A DNA stretch of 64,000 nt from Ceratopteris richardii. Its lineage: Eukaryota > Streptophyta > Polypodiopsida > Polypodiales > Pteridaceae. The notes under the pieces were generated by a model. It made no database searches, was not told the origin of the DNA, and saw nothing but the letters and a program-made list of their open reading frames with translations. This document shows, piece by piece, positions 45,270-57,689 of this stretch; positions within the stretch are counted from its first letter, which is position 1; every line of letters begins with the position of its first letter. The stretch is from assembly GCA_020310875.1 (NCBI GenBank), contig CM035422.1, positions 58,520,296-58,584,295 on the forward strand, written 5' to 3'. The translations under genes were made by a program, and so were the position numbers.

Positions 45270-46200
45270 TCGTTATTTGAGGTACGAGAGAACTTCAAGA
45301 AGTATGAAATTGAATATATAAGAATCTTAATGAGGATGCCAGAAAGAGAAGCCCTCATGGAAGAAGCTTATGATAACAAGAAGTGAAAAACAAAATCATA
45401 GTGACAATTGAGATAAAAAATTAACAAAGATCTTACATAGGAGATGTTCTCAATGACGAAAGGGAAAAGGATTTAATGAAGCTCCTATGCAAATATAGAG
45501 TTGTTCTAGATTGGATCTACAAGGAGTTGAAAGATTTCTATCTAGAAGTCTACTCAAATAGAGTCCCTATGACACTCAAGACTAAGCCCACAAAAAAGAA
45601 ACCATACACCTACAATGATACTTATGTTACTAAAATAAATGAGGATATCAATAGATTGAAAGACACTAATTCATTTACAAAATTGAACATACCTAATGTG
45701 TGTCTCCCATCATGGTAGTGACAAAAAAAAATGGTAAGCTATGTGTATAAATTTGATCAATTTAATGCAGCCACAATCTGGGATAGTCATCTGCTTCACA
45801 TTAGATAGCATTTATTGGAATGTATAGTATGCAAAGAGGTCTTTAGTTTTGTAACGGATTTTTAGGCTATAAACAAGTGGGGATTCACCTTGAAGATCAA
45901 CAAAAGATGGATTTTCTTTACTCAATAGGGAATCTGTGCGTTTCAAGTGATGCCATTTGGTCTCACTAATGCCTCTTCGACTTTTCAACATCTAACATGC
46001 CACATATAAAAGACTTTTTTGAGAAAGAATCTAGAGATTTATGGGGATTAATTTATGTGCACATTCTCACATTACAACGAATCACATAAGAAAAGGGCAA
46101 TTTTTTATCCATATAGTTTCCAAGAACGGTATATCAATTGACAAGATAAAATAAGATTCATTGTGGACTAGCTAGAGCTACTAGAGCTTTATCGGGGTCA
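45270..46200 (+). pseudogene. Decayed RT of a gypsy-H relative
   Basis: ENFKKYEIEYIRILMRMPER parallels gypsy-H AHFKKYEVEERKIAIQMPKR. The frame 45476-45718 has LDWIYKELKDFYLEVYSNRVP and KKKPYTYNDTYVTKINEDI, parallel to gypsy-H FAWTYKDLKGVYPSICAHRIP and KQRPYTYNDVYSAKIKEEI. KKNGKLCV, LLECIVCKEVFSFVTDF, GICAFQVMPFGLTNASSTFQ and FHPYSFQ-like pieces follow with many stops. The first catalytic Asp segment reads VTDF. It is strongly decayed. Confidence 0.75.
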
Positions 46201-46599
46201 ATTTGTATGCCTTTTTGAGGAATAATGTGTCTAAATAGTGAATTGTAGGATACGGCAAAAATAGGTTTGATTGGAAATAGGCATAATAAGTACTCTTTGC
46301 ACTTAAGAAAATAGAACTTTCTGGTGGAAAATCATAGTTCCCCTTGTTTTGTGATAAAAACGGTGGGTGTGTCAGATATGAAGAATTGAGTAAATGAGGT
46401 GGAACATAATTAGTGGAGGATTATCTAGGTTCTTGTATAATCACATTTACTACCAACCAATTTTGTGGTCTTTCATTATACGAACAAGTGTCGATGGAAT
46501 GGGTGGTACATTCACAAATGGCATAGTAGATTTGATTGAAGGCACAATTTGCAACAATATGGACCAGATTCTTGGACACAGAAGACTTGTTTCAATGGT

Positions 46600-46860
46600 T
46601 TCTCATATTTATTCTTCCTAGTTCATATTGAGTCCATATCTTTAGCAAATCCTCCAATTTTATGTTCTAATTGTAGTGTCATATCTATAAAAACTTCCAA
46701 ACTCATCCACTTACATTGGATGAACATAATTTGTCATATTTGGGGGTTCAGCCCATTGATAAACCATTGTATAAAAACATTTGGTTGTAGAGCTTCATTT
46801 GTTGCAGTTAGCTTCTTAAATGCATCTAAAAAATAGTTGCATAGCACCAACATTTAAGGG
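46600..46860 (-). pseudogene. Possible gypsy gag fragment
   Basis: On the minus strand FLDAFKKLTATNEALQPNVF, IQWFINGLNPQI and LEVFIDMTLQLEHKIGGF resemble the gypsy Gag pattern with F-x-N/D-G-L-x-P and a helix after it. Stops are present. The call is weak. Confidence 0.33.
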
Positions 46861-48770
46861 GGATGATCATGAAAGAAATAAGGATTTCGTCTACACTTGC
46901 TTGCAAAAGTGTAATGACCTACATCAAGTAAAGGCCACCCCACCTGAGTATTGTGTGCTAAATGTGAGTCTCTTGCTTGGCCCACATGCTTGCAAGTGGT
47001 GAATGAGTCTCAAGGAGGTGAGTTCCATCCCTATGGATTGAACTCAATTTTAAACTCTCTTCTTTAAGGAGTGTCTTCTTGAGAATGAGGAAGAGAAGAA
47101 TTCGGATGAGTAGGATAGGATTACGTAGAGAGGTAGAACTTTTCCTATCTACATTTCCCACTACAAAGAGATCATACTGAACCTTAAGGGGTTAGATGAG
47201 TTCTAGGAGACTAGTGGGTTTTTTAGTGTCTTAGACAAGGCCATTAAGAGAGAGGTGAGAAGAAGCACACCAAAGACCTTTGAGGCGATCAAATATGCTA
47301 AGATCTATGAGGACCATAATCAACCTCAATATGATAGTATGGAGATGGGTCAGCCCCTCAAACTTGTTAGTACAACTAAGTTCAAGAAGAAAGTAACTAT
47401 GGGTAAAAACAAAGTCTTTATATAGAAACAAAGATCACAAGTGCCCAAGTTACCTACTGAGTAGTATGAGAGGGCTGAGAAGAAAAACTTGTGTTTTAGG
47501 TGCCTCTCTCCTATCCATCTACAATGGAACTATCCACTTAGGAAAGGGGAAGAAAAGAAGCAAGGAACAGGGACTAGTAGGGCCCTTGATAAGGGCAAGA
47601 ATGTGCTCCACCTAATGAAGACACTTCCTATACATGGCAACTTTAGCTACAAGGAGGTGCAAGTGATGCATGAGGATATTGAACACATTTGATGTTTGAC
47701 TCAGTCACTATGGTAATAGCACTTTGGACCACATGATCTAGTCAAACTTCATGGTAGTGTTTACAAAACTAGGGTGAGATTCATGATACATGGCTCCACC
47801 ACACAACTTCATAAACTATGATCTCATCAAGAAGCTATAAATTTCCCAATAGGCTAGTGCACATAATCACATAGTATCTATGATGCAAGGGTAAGATAAG
47901 AGGATATGAGATACATAGTATTCAATTTAAAAGTCCAAATATGGGGATACACTAGCCTTGCAGATTTCCAAATCATGAACATGGAGATGATAGATCTTGT
48001 TTTAGGAAGAGCGTGGCTATGGGGGTCAGGAGACACAGTTAAATAGAGTTACCAAAACAACACTCTTTAATTTATTAAGATTCAAATTAATTTTTCTAAT
48101 CAAGGAGAGCAATATACCAAATACACCTCTCATCATATCTTTAGAGTTTTATAGTCTTTTTCATTATGATCATGTACAAGAGATCTTTTTGTTGTATAGT
48201 CATGATCTTGATCATTGTATAGAAATTTCATATGATGTTTATTTTCATGTGAGTAATGTAAATATGGATAAGAATTTCTATTATTTGTTTTGTAAGAGTG
48301 TGTAGTCAAAAGTTTTAAGGATCTTATGTTTGAATTCAGAGATGTTTTCTCCACTAAATTACCCAAAAGGCAACCACTTGAGCGAGAGAACATTGACATG
48401 CCATTGAGGTAGTTACTAAAACTCACCCTTTTTGTAAGCCACCTTATAGACTTAGTGTTTCACTACATGAGGAGGTAGAGAAGCAGCTTCAAAACTATTT
48501 AGATAAAGGCTTCATTAGACCTAGTAACTCACCCTAGGCATCAACAATGCTCTTAGTTAAAAAGAAATATGGATTAATGAGACTTTGTATAGGATATATG
48601 GCATTGAATAAGGTAATGATAAAAAATATGTTTCCAATGCCTAGGTTGGAAGACCTATTTGATCAGTTACATCAATCTAAGTATTTTACCAAGCTTGATC
48701 TTAGGTGAGAATATCATCGGATTAGGATTAGGTTAGAGGATGTCCCTAAACTAATTTTAGGGCTAGATGT
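46840..48770 (+). pseudogene. Gypsy-I gag, protease and RT start, cut by copia F1
   Basis: Gag: APTFKGDDHERNKDF, YCVLNVSLLLGPHACKW, then with stops YISHYKEIILNLKGLDEF and KAIKREVRR, and a knuckle-like CFRCLSPIHLQWN (last Cys lost). Protease: around 47960-48030 MEMIDLVLGRAWLWGSG matches the I-D-L-I-L-G-x-x-W-L motif; its Asp loop is not readable. [85 protein letters not shown] and KYFTKLDLR with a stop before EYHRIRIRLEDVPK. The sequence ends exactly at the LTR of copia F1 (48771). The family is different from gypsy-H. Confidence 0.75.
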
Positions 48771-49170
48771 TGTCACGAGGAAGGAGATAAGGAAGAGAGC
48801 TCACACACACACACACACACACTCACTCTCAAGGACAAGCACACACACACATTGAGGCAAGGAAGAGTAGTCTTCTTCTTCTTCTTCTTCTTCTTCTTCT
48901 ATTACATAAAAAGGAATGTACAAGAATGACCTAAAAACAAGAATACAACAAGTGCAATATATGAAGATCAATACATGAGGAAAAAAATAATGTCCGCGAA
49001 TGAGTGAGCTGGCAAGGAACAAATGTGCCATGACTCTCGGTAGATAAATCTAATAAATCTCAATGAAGTATCCCTGACATACACCGGCGTGACCACTATA
49101 CATGTAAGAGAAATGAAAAACTGGTATATGTCATCTTGGATCATCACATGTTGAGCTTGATATCTCAACA
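48771..49170 (-). mobile_element. F1 3' LTR
   Basis: A 400-bp LTR, minus strand TGTTGAGATATCAAGCTC to CTTCCTCGTGACA. It contains (CA)n at about 48802-48825 and (CTT)n at about 48870-48900 (plus strand), and a TATA-like sequence near 48955. The polypurine tract AGCTTGAGGGGGAG lies at 49171-49184. Confidence 0.9.
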
Positions 49171-49189
49171 CTCCCCCTCAAGCTCAAAG

Positions 49190-52100
49190 TCATATCCTGC
49201 AATCCAAACATCTCCCAAAAATTCTTCAACTTCTCAGCTCCAAGTGCTTTGGTGAAAATATCAACAACCTGCTCATCTGTTCTCACATAAACAAGATCAA
49301 TATCACCTGCTAATACATTCTCTTTGATGAAGTGATAATGTACCTCGATATGCTTTGTTCTAGCATGAAAAACAGGATTCTATGCTAATTGTATGCTACT
49401 GAGATTATCACAATAGATAGTGATAGGCTTTTGCACTTCCACCCCTAAATCTGCAAGTAGCATCTCCAGCCATGATGCCTCACATGCTGCATCGCAGCAC
49501 CTCTATACTCAGCTTATGTACTCGACAAAGCAACACTGGATTGCTTCTTGCTGCTCCATGTAATAGTTGCATTCCCAAGTGAGAATAGAAAACCACTAGT
49601 AGATCTTCTATCTGGAATGCTACCAGCCCAATCTGAATCAGTGTATCCAAACCTGCAAATCTACACCAGCCTCATAAAACAATGCATAATCCAAAGTAGC
49701 ACTCACATAACGTAGAGTGCACCTCAGAGCATCCAAATGTGGCTTCTTGGGAACCTACATAAAATGACTTTCAAGTCCAATAGTATAACTTAGATCAAGC
49801 CTTGTAATTGTGATATATATAAGACTTTCCACAATTTTCCTGTACATAGTAGCATTTTCCAATGCTTCACCTGATGTAATATCCAACTTCAAATTCTGAT
49901 CTAATGGAATAGAAATTGGCCTACAATTAGCCACACCATACTTTTGTAGCATATTCAAGGCATATTGCCTTTACGGCATCCATATACCTATTTCTGTATG
50001 TATAAACTCAATGCCCAAGAAATAGTGCAGCACCCCAAGATCTTTCATGTCGAATTCCTCCATAAGAAGCTGCTTTACCTCTTTGATGCTTCCTTCATTA
50101 TCACCAGCTACAATCAGGTCATCAACATAAATAGCCACAATAGTGATGCCATCATCAGCCTTCCTTGCATATAGTGAGTGATCTGCATCACACATAGAAA
50201 ATCCAATGCTGGTTAAGTAATCAACAATCCTTGCATGCGATGCACGAGGGGCTTGCTTTAGCCCATACAAAGCCTTTTGTAAGCTGCAAACATATTCTGG
50301 ATTCTTTGAATCTTCATATCCTTGTGGCTGGTTGTAACTCACCATGTAGGAAAGCATTCTTCACATCCATCTGATGCAAAGTCCATCCTTCTACTGTAGC
50401 TAATGCAACAAGTGTTTTGACAGTAGACATTTTATCAACAGGGCTGAAAGTTTCCTCATAATCAATGCCATATGTCTATGCATATCCTTTAGCTACCAAT
50501 CGTGCTTTATACCTACTTATGCTACCATCAGCATTATGTTTTACCTTGTAAACCCATTTGCAGCCTATGGGTTTCTTTCCTTGCGGAAATGGAACTAGCT
50601 TCCACGTATCATTTCCATAAAGTGAATCCATCTCCTCATCCATAGCTTTTTCCCAATTTGGAATTCCAATTGCATCTTCAAAGCAAGAAGGTTCAGCATC
50701 TTGTATTACCTTTGTCATGTAGGCACAATGACGAGCCATATAACTATCATACGTCAATCATTGCACTGAATTCCGCATCCTCCCATATATTCTTGGTGCT
50801 GGATCACTTCTCCTTGTATCATTTGCATGTGCTCTTCTTACTCCTGGAGTCTTCATAAAGGGCAATCCAAGTTCCTCATCAAGAATCTTTTCTGAACTAC
50901 TTGAATTTCCATCAACGTCTTCAAAACCTGCACATGTTTTACAACCTGCAAAAAGCTTTTCTTTACCTTTCTTGGATGTATTTGATGAATTTGCTGGACT
51001 AAAATTTCCATGTAATCTTCCACTCCATGGATTTGATTTGGAACTATTGCTTGGTGATGCATCCGGTCCACTCAAAACTTGTGATTATGCACTTCATTTT
51101 TCAGCATTTTCTTTGTCATTTGGTTCAAGATTCAGTCCTTCTTTGGCATCTGCATAGAAGCTTGACATCTCATCAAATATCACATCTCTGCTCACCTTTA
51201 CCTGTCGTGTGAGTGGGTTATAACATTTATATCCCTTTTGCTCAAGGGAGTAACCAATGAAGACACACTTTTCTGCTTTTGGATCAAGCTTCGTCCTCAA
51301 TTCATCTGGGACATGTACATATGCAATACAGCCAAAAACTGTCAGATGTGATAAGTTTGGCTTTTTAGCTGTAAACTTCTCTTCAGGTGTAACTTGATGT
51401 ACAACAGCAGTCGGAGTTCTGTTCATGATGTATACAGCAGTATGCACAACTTCTGCCCAACAACAATGAGGCATATTCTTCTCAGCCATCAAGGCTCTTG
51501 CTATTTCTGCAATATCTCTATTTTTGCATTCAGCAACACCATTCTGTTGCGGTGTGTACCTGCAGGAAAACTGATGCCAAATTCCATGATTTTTTAGAAA
51601 ACTATTGAACTCATTTGACATGTATTTACCTCCTCCATCAGATCTTAATGTCTGAATATACTTCCTTGTCTATTTTTCCACCATAGCTTTAAAATTCTGG
51701 AAGTGAGTGAACACCTCGCTCTTCTCTTTCATGAAATATACCCATACTTTGCGTGTATGGTCATCAATGCAAGTAACATGAAACCTGCAACCACCCATAG
51801 ATGTAGTCTTTGTTGGACCCCAAACATCTATATGTACTACTTCTAGTACATTCTCACTAACATGCTTGTCATGTGGATATGATGCTCTTGACTATTTACC
51901 AAATTGACATACTGCACATACCTTTTGCATTTCTGCAACTTTCAAGTTTGGTAGTCCATGGATAATCTCCTTTGACTGCATCAATTTTAGCCTTTGCAAG
52001 TTTGCATGTCCAATCCGTTTGCAATAACTCCTGCACCTTTTGCAAACATGGCTGCATTCATTTCAGGAATCTTCACATTTAAGGTGAACATCCTACCAAC

Positions 52101-53433
52101 TTTGTTTCCTTTGGCAACCAGTCGTCCATCCTACTTGTACTCTTCTACATATAATCCATCAACATTGAACTTGACTTGTAATCCGTGGTCAACCATTTGT
52201 CCAATAGAAACCAAATTCTTTGTTATATTTGGAACATGCAACACATCAGCAAGATGTTTTACCTTTCCATCCTCCATCGATAGTGCTATGTTTCCTATAT
52301 GCTCAATAGGATGTGATGTGTCATTACCTGTTTGAACATATCCAGGAACTGGCAATTTTTGCAAAGTACTAAACCATTCCGCATGACTAGTTTGTGATTG
52401 AAGCACCTGAATCAACATACTAGACATTATCATTTGATTTTGAGACACCAATAGACATCGTATTCATCATGTAATGTTGAACCATAAATAGCTTCTCAGA
52501 ATCATATGCACTTGTGGATGCATAGTTATTCCACTGCCTTCTATTATTTTGATTCTTCAACCTGCAATCACGTTCAAAGTGTCCAGGTTTACCACACTTC
52601 CAGCATCCTTTACTATCATTAACAGAATCATTTCTTTGGAAATTTCTGCAACCTCTTTGGCTACCCCTGCCTCGAAATTGTCCTCTTCCTCCTCCATGAT
52701 TTTGTTGTTGACCTTGGTCTTGGTTACTATTTCCTCTTCCACTTTCAAAACCTCTACCTCTGCCTCTTCCTCTTCCTCTACCAAAGTAGAATACCTGCTC
52801 AGAACTAGGCTTTCCTTAGGAGTTTGAATCCTCACCAAGACTCTTTTCTTCAATAATCAGCATAGATACTAGATCAACAAAATTTGGAATATTTTCCTTG
52901 GTCTATATAGAAGTTCTAAACTGCTTATATGCAGCTCTTAAACCACGAAGGCATACTTCCACCTTATCATCATCATCTACATTCACTCCAATAGATGCAA
53001 GTGACTCACATATGCTTTTGATTTTCAGGGTATAGTCACTTATCGACATGCTCTTTTTCTCCAAGGTATGCAGCTTGTTCTTGAGTTGCAATTTTTGTGT
53101 CTTTGTATTGGTCTCATACAATGTGACCAAACTATTCCAAGCCTCTTTCGGAGTCTTGGCATCCTATATGTGCCCAATCATGCTATCGTGTATGCTAACA
53201 CATAGCCAATACATTACCTTTCGTGCTCCTTGATTCCATTCCTCATATGCTCTTATTTGTTCTGCATTCTGATTCCTCTCTAGTAACTATGGAGCATTTT
53301 CGTTCTCTCCTTCGATGTACTTCTAGTAGCCTTTTCCCATCAAGAAATTTGTCATTCTGAATCTCCAAGCATGGAAGTTGTTCTTGTCCAGCTTATTGCT
53401 CATAAGCTGACTCATTCCATCTGCATTTGCCAT
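49190..53433 (-). pseudogene. F1 gag-pol, many stops and indels
   Basis: Gag starts at ATG 53433 (MANADGMSQLMSNKLD) and has a DUF4219/UBN2 layout. A Gly/Arg-rich stretch leads to the canonical knuckle CWKCGKPGHFERDC (~52569-52610). The protease keeps D-S-G (YVDSGAS, ~52412) but has a TAG just before it. Integrase: YTPQQNGVAECKNR with the catalytic Glu kept, and KPNLSHLTVFGCIAYVHVP. RT: GCKWVYKVKHNADGSISRYK, then [11 protein letters not shown], a small deletion, [21 protein letters not shown] and AIYVDDLIVAG. RNase H: DLGVEVQKPITIYCDNLSSI, then ARTKHIEVHYHFIKE. Pol runs through the polypurine tract into the LTR (LSLRGSVEIS). Stops and shifts are spread over the whole length. Confidence 0.88.
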
Positions 53434-53819
53434 TTCTGCAGCAATTCACAACACTGCAAAACACTACAAGCAGCACTTCTGCTTGAACACTGTCGCACTA
53501 TGATGTGATAGCTCGATCTCAAATAGTTTCATGTATCAATAGTACACCAAATCACTTGAAATTCTAGAATTAGAGTATATGAGTGTTTCCAAACACAACG
53601 CAAGTTACAGTTTCTAAAACTGACCTGGTTTTTTTGTGGGCCCTACCTTGCTGGCTCGAAATAGAGATCGAGATGGCTCCAAAACTTTGATCTAACTACC
53701 TTCTACCTTCATGCCGATTTTCGTAGAAAATGGAGGTCGTTTGTGAATCACATTTTCTCCACGCCTTGCTGTGTACACTTCACCGTCGCCTTCTCCACGA
53801 GCTCTCTACAACCACGCTG

Positions 53820-53831
53820 GCTCTGATACCA
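53820..53831 (-). promoter_or_regulatory. F1 primer-binding site
   Basis: The minus strand reads TGGTATCAGAGC directly after the LTR end GTGACA. Confidence 0.92.
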
Positions 53832-54075
53832 TGTCACGAGGAAGGAGATAAGGAAGAGACTTCACACACACACTCTCACTCTCAAGGAGAAGCATTCACA
53901 TAGATTGAGGCAAGGAAGAGTAGTCTTCTTCTTCTTCTTCTTCTTCTTCTATTACATAAAAAGGAATGTACAAGAATGACCTAAAAACAAGAATACAACA
54001 AGTGCAATATATAAAGATCAATACATAAGGAAAAACTTAATGTCCACGAATGAGTGAGCTGGAAAGGAACAAATG
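53832..54075 (-). mobile_element. F1 5' LTR, truncated
   Basis: About 244 of 400 LTR bases remain, ending GTGACA next to the PBS. The sequence matches the 3' LTR, including a (CTT)n stretch, up to gaacaaatgtg, where it passes into copia G. Confidence 0.88.
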
Positions 54076-56461
54076 TGGCTTTCATAGATGATTGTAGCAG
54101 GTGGACCATTTTGTTTTTCATGAAGCACAAGGATGAAGTGTCTAATTGCTTTAAGAAGTATATTGCTCTTGTTGAAAACCAAACAGGTAGGACTTTAAAA
54201 AGACTTAGATCAGATGGTGGAGGAGAATACTTCTCTTCTGAATTTGATGCCTTCTTGCATGAAAGAGGCATTAAAAGGGAAGTCACTACAAGGTATACAC
54301 CCGAACTCAATGGTGTAGCAGAGAGGAGGAACAGAGCTATTGTCGAAGCAGCAAGGTCCATGCTCAACGAAAAGGGATTGCCGAACTACCTATGGGCAGA
54401 GGCTGTGTCGACAGCCACATATCTCATAAATAGACTTCCATCTAAGTCACTAGATGGAACCACTCCATATGAAGTGTGGAATGGAAGAAGACATAGTCTA
54501 GAGCATTGTAAAATCTTTGGATGCTTAGCCTATGCTCACATTCCTTCTCAAGTAAGAGGGAAATTGGATCCCAAGGTAGAGAAGTGTGTATTCATTGGTT
54601 ATGAGCAAAACCAAAAAGGATATAGATTGTAGAATCCAACCAATAAAGGATTTTCTGTGAGTAGAGATGTAATTTTTGATGAAAACAAATCATGGTTTGA
54701 TGATGATAGGAAAGTGAAGCTTCCATATGACTTGGATGAAGATTTTCCATCACTTCAACCAAAGGAGCCAAAGCAGATTGAAGAAAGTGATTCGGAGATT
54801 GACCTAGAAGACTTGGAAAGACTAAAGCTATGGAAGAACAAAGGTAAAGCAAAGATGCAGGATGCTACATATGGATCCGAGAGCTCACATCAACCACTTA
54901 GAAGGTCTTCAAGGGAGAAGAAGAAACCAGAGAGGTTTGGTTATGATACTTCTTTGGTCACCAAGCACTCAATCTACATTGCAAAGGATTCAACCAATGA
55001 AGAACCTACCACATTTGAAGAAGCACAAAGCAAGAAAGCTTGGAGAGATGCAATGGATGAAGAAATGGAAGCCTTGAAGGAGAATGACACTTGGGAGCTT
55101 GTACCTAACAAGCCATCTATGAAGATAATCGGATCTCGATGGATATACAAAATCAAGAGGAATCCAGATGGAAGTATAAATAGACACAAAGCAAGGTTAG
55201 TTGCTAAAGGGTTTGCTCAAACCCATGGTATTGATTATGAGGAGACTTTCTCTCCTGTTGCAAAAATGCCTACAATTAGGGTTCTCATTAGTCTTGCTGC
55301 ATCTAGAAATTGGAATCTTTATCAACTTGATGTAAAGAATGCTTTCTTGAATGGATGGATTTCTGAGGAAGTGTATATGGCACAACCTCCTGGATATGAG
55401 GATGCACATCATCCTAACTATGTATGCAAACTAAAGAAAGCTTTGTATGGATTGAAGCAAGCTCCAAGAGCTTGGAATTTCAGATTGGTGACTTATTTGC
55501 AGGACCAAGGATTCAAAGCTAGCAAGGCGGATACCTCTTTGTTCATAAAGAGGAATGGATCTGAAGTGATCTATTTATGTGTGTATGTTGATGATATTAT
55601 TATCACAGGCAATGATCTTGAAGGAATCAAATAGGTAAAGAGTCAAATGAAGGAGGAGTTCAAAATAAGTGACCTCGGACCACTCACTTATTTTCTTGGA
55701 TTGGAGTTGATCTACACAGATTCAGGTATATACATCACACAAAGGAAGTATGTCCATGACATGCTCGTCAAGTTCAAGATGGAAAATACCAAGTGTGCAG
55801 GTACACCTATGGAGCAAAATCATAAGCTTAGTGCTTATGAAGGAGAGCCAATCGAAGACATCACAAGCTATCAAAGCTTGGTTGGAAGTTTGAACTATGC
55901 AACACTCACAAGGGTGGATATATGCTATAGTGTTAGCATATTGAGTCACTTTATGCATAAGCCAAGAAGACCACATATGGAAGCGGCCAAGAGAGTCCTC
56001 AAGTACCTAAAGGGGACCATGAATGAAGGTTTGTTTTATTCATTTACTTCAGATATTGAGCTAAAGTTCTACTCAGATGCAGATTGGGTCGGATCTAAAG
56101 ATGATAGAAGAAGCACATCAGGGTATATATCATTTGCAGGTTCAAAAATCATTTCTTGGTCATCGAAGAAGCAACCAACCGTGGCATTATCTTCTATCAA
56201 AGCTGAATATAGAGGTTTGGCTAATGCAACTCAAGAAATCATGTGGTTAAAGTCTTTGTACACAGATCTTGGACTTCGTTCTTCAACACCTCATATTTTT
56301 GGTGACAACACAAGCTCACTACATCTAGCAGCTAATCCGGTATACCATGCTAGAACCAAGCATATTGAAGTCCACTACCATTATGTAAGGGAGAAGCTAA
56401 TGAGCAAGGATATTCAACTATCCTATGTCTCTACAGATATGCAATGTGCCGACATGTTGAC
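54076..56461 (+). pseudogene. Copia family G integrase-RT-RNase H, well preserved
   Basis: One frame runs from FIDDCSRWTILFFMKHKDEV to CADMLT at 56461 with only two stops, TAG 54630-54632 and TAG 55632-55634. Integrase: LRSDGGGEYFSSEFDAF and LNGVAERRNRAIVEAA keep the second Asp and the Glu; the first Asp lies in the missing part. [59 protein letters not shown] and YVDDIIITG. RNase H: FYSDADWVGSKDDRRSTSGY, SWSSKKQPTVALSSIKAEYR (Glu to Lys at SSxEAEY) and TKHIEVHYHYVREKL. The 5' part, gag and protease are missing at the junction with F1. The 3' end is cut by gypsy-H. It is the freshest copia coding sequence in the window. Confidence 0.92.
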
Positions 56462-57359
56462 TGTTGCAGAGCTAAAGAAAGCACAAAGCAGAGAAAAAGA
56501 CGGGCCCCAAAATTTTTCCGATTTGGACATCATATTTTTGTATCATAACCACTCTTGTAATATATTTTCCGTTGTAAAGGCACTAGAGGAGTCCTCTAGA
56601 TGCACCCCCCACAGAAGATTAGAAGCTTACCCATGTAAAATAGTAGGAAATTAGTCTTTTAGTGAATAAAGTGCCGGTCTCTTGTGTGAAAGGACCATTT
56701 TTAGGGCACTAGTATATAAGTCAAATATGACTCTTTGTAAGAGGACTTTTTGGCCATTGTGAGAATAGAGAGCACAGAAATTCGAATTTGTGTCTTCTTC
56801 ACTCTATATCTTCTTCTCTGTAAGCTTGTATGCATGTGTATTGCTTGGAAAGAGTGCTTGTGAGTGTTGTCTATCCATGAAAGTGTTTTTTTGTTGTAGT
56901 TAAGGTGTGTGCGAAGTGTAGGAAGTGCTGAAGTGTAGGAAGGTATTTCCCACAACTCAGTATTTCGCTCATAACTTGAAGTAGGAGTGTCAGAATTGAG
57001 TGAAATCACTGCCATTGGATGCGTCTTCTCGAGAGCTTCGAAACGCATATGCTATTTGCTATATTTGGAGTTCGGAGCTGGGAGAAAAGTCCAAAATACT
57101 GACGGCTGCTGCACCAAGTATCGTGACACCATGACCAACAGTTGAAGCTTGTTTGGATAAGTCTTTGCCTTGTTTACACTCTTTGAATAGTTCATTTGCA
57201 TTGATCATCACATGATTGCATGTCCTCATACACTCGGCTAGGTTTGTATACTCATCGGATTGATGTTTAAAAGCGTGTATCCCCACTATATGCACTTGAG
57301 AGGGGATCGAGGTATAGTCTCTTTCTCCGCAAGTCCCTAAGTTGGTACTTAGGTCAACA
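56462..57359 (+). mobile_element. Gypsy-H 5' LTR
   Basis: Starts TGTTGCAGAGC and ends GGTCAACA (inverted TGTTG/CAACA), about 898 bp. A TATA box agtatataag lies at about 56709-56718. The start could be 7 bases earlier, because copia G and the LTR share TGTTG near the junction. Confidence 0.75.
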
Positions 57360-57366
57360 CACTTTT

Positions 57367-57384
57367 TGGCACCGTTGCCGGGGA
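57367..57384 (+). promoter_or_regulatory. Gypsy-H primer-binding site (tRNA-Asp type)
   Basis: TGGCACCGTTGCCGGGGA differs at one base from TGGCGCCGTTGCCGGGGA, the complement of the 3' end of plant tRNA-Asp. Seven bases (cactttt) separate it from the LTR end. Confidence 0.85.
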
Positions 57385-57689
57385 GTGACGAATCAAACCG
57401 AGGCATTCGTGTGATGGTAAGTAGCTTTTTGCATTGAAGCAAGAGGAGGAGTGGTGATTTTCTCTTCTTTGGTAAGTCATTTTCAACCGCACTTGCTACT
57501 TCTCATTCTTGGAGTGTGTGTAGTGAGTTGTTAGCCTAGAATAGGAAGAGTGAGGGAGTAGAGTAGGTAGCTAGAGTAGTGTTCAGTTGTTGTTTAGTTG
57601 AGTTCTTCTTTTGAAGTAGAAAAAAAAAAAAAAATCCCAAGTATAAAAGCCCAAAAAGTATCATTTTGCAAGTTACTTGTATCTTTGAG
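57385..57689 (+). other. Gypsy-H leader, first part
   Basis: Non-coding sequence between PBS and repeat-rich leader, with an A-run near 57620. No ORF is credible. Confidence 0.5.

Larger units (their letters stand above)
48771..54075 (-). mobile_element. Copia family F element F1, nearly complete
   Basis: Minus strand: truncated 5' LTR (54075-53832), PBS (53831-53820), gag-pol (53433 to about 49190), polypurine tract (49184-49171) and full 3' LTR (49170-48771). It was inserted into gypsy-I RT at 48770. The outer 5' LTR is cut at about 54075, where copia G starts, so the matching TSD is lost. Confidence 0.88.

Noticed and set aside
48800-48905. CA and CTT microsatellites as independent features
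   Set aside because: They are part of the family F LTR; the (CTT)n also occurs in the truncated LTR at 53832-54075.
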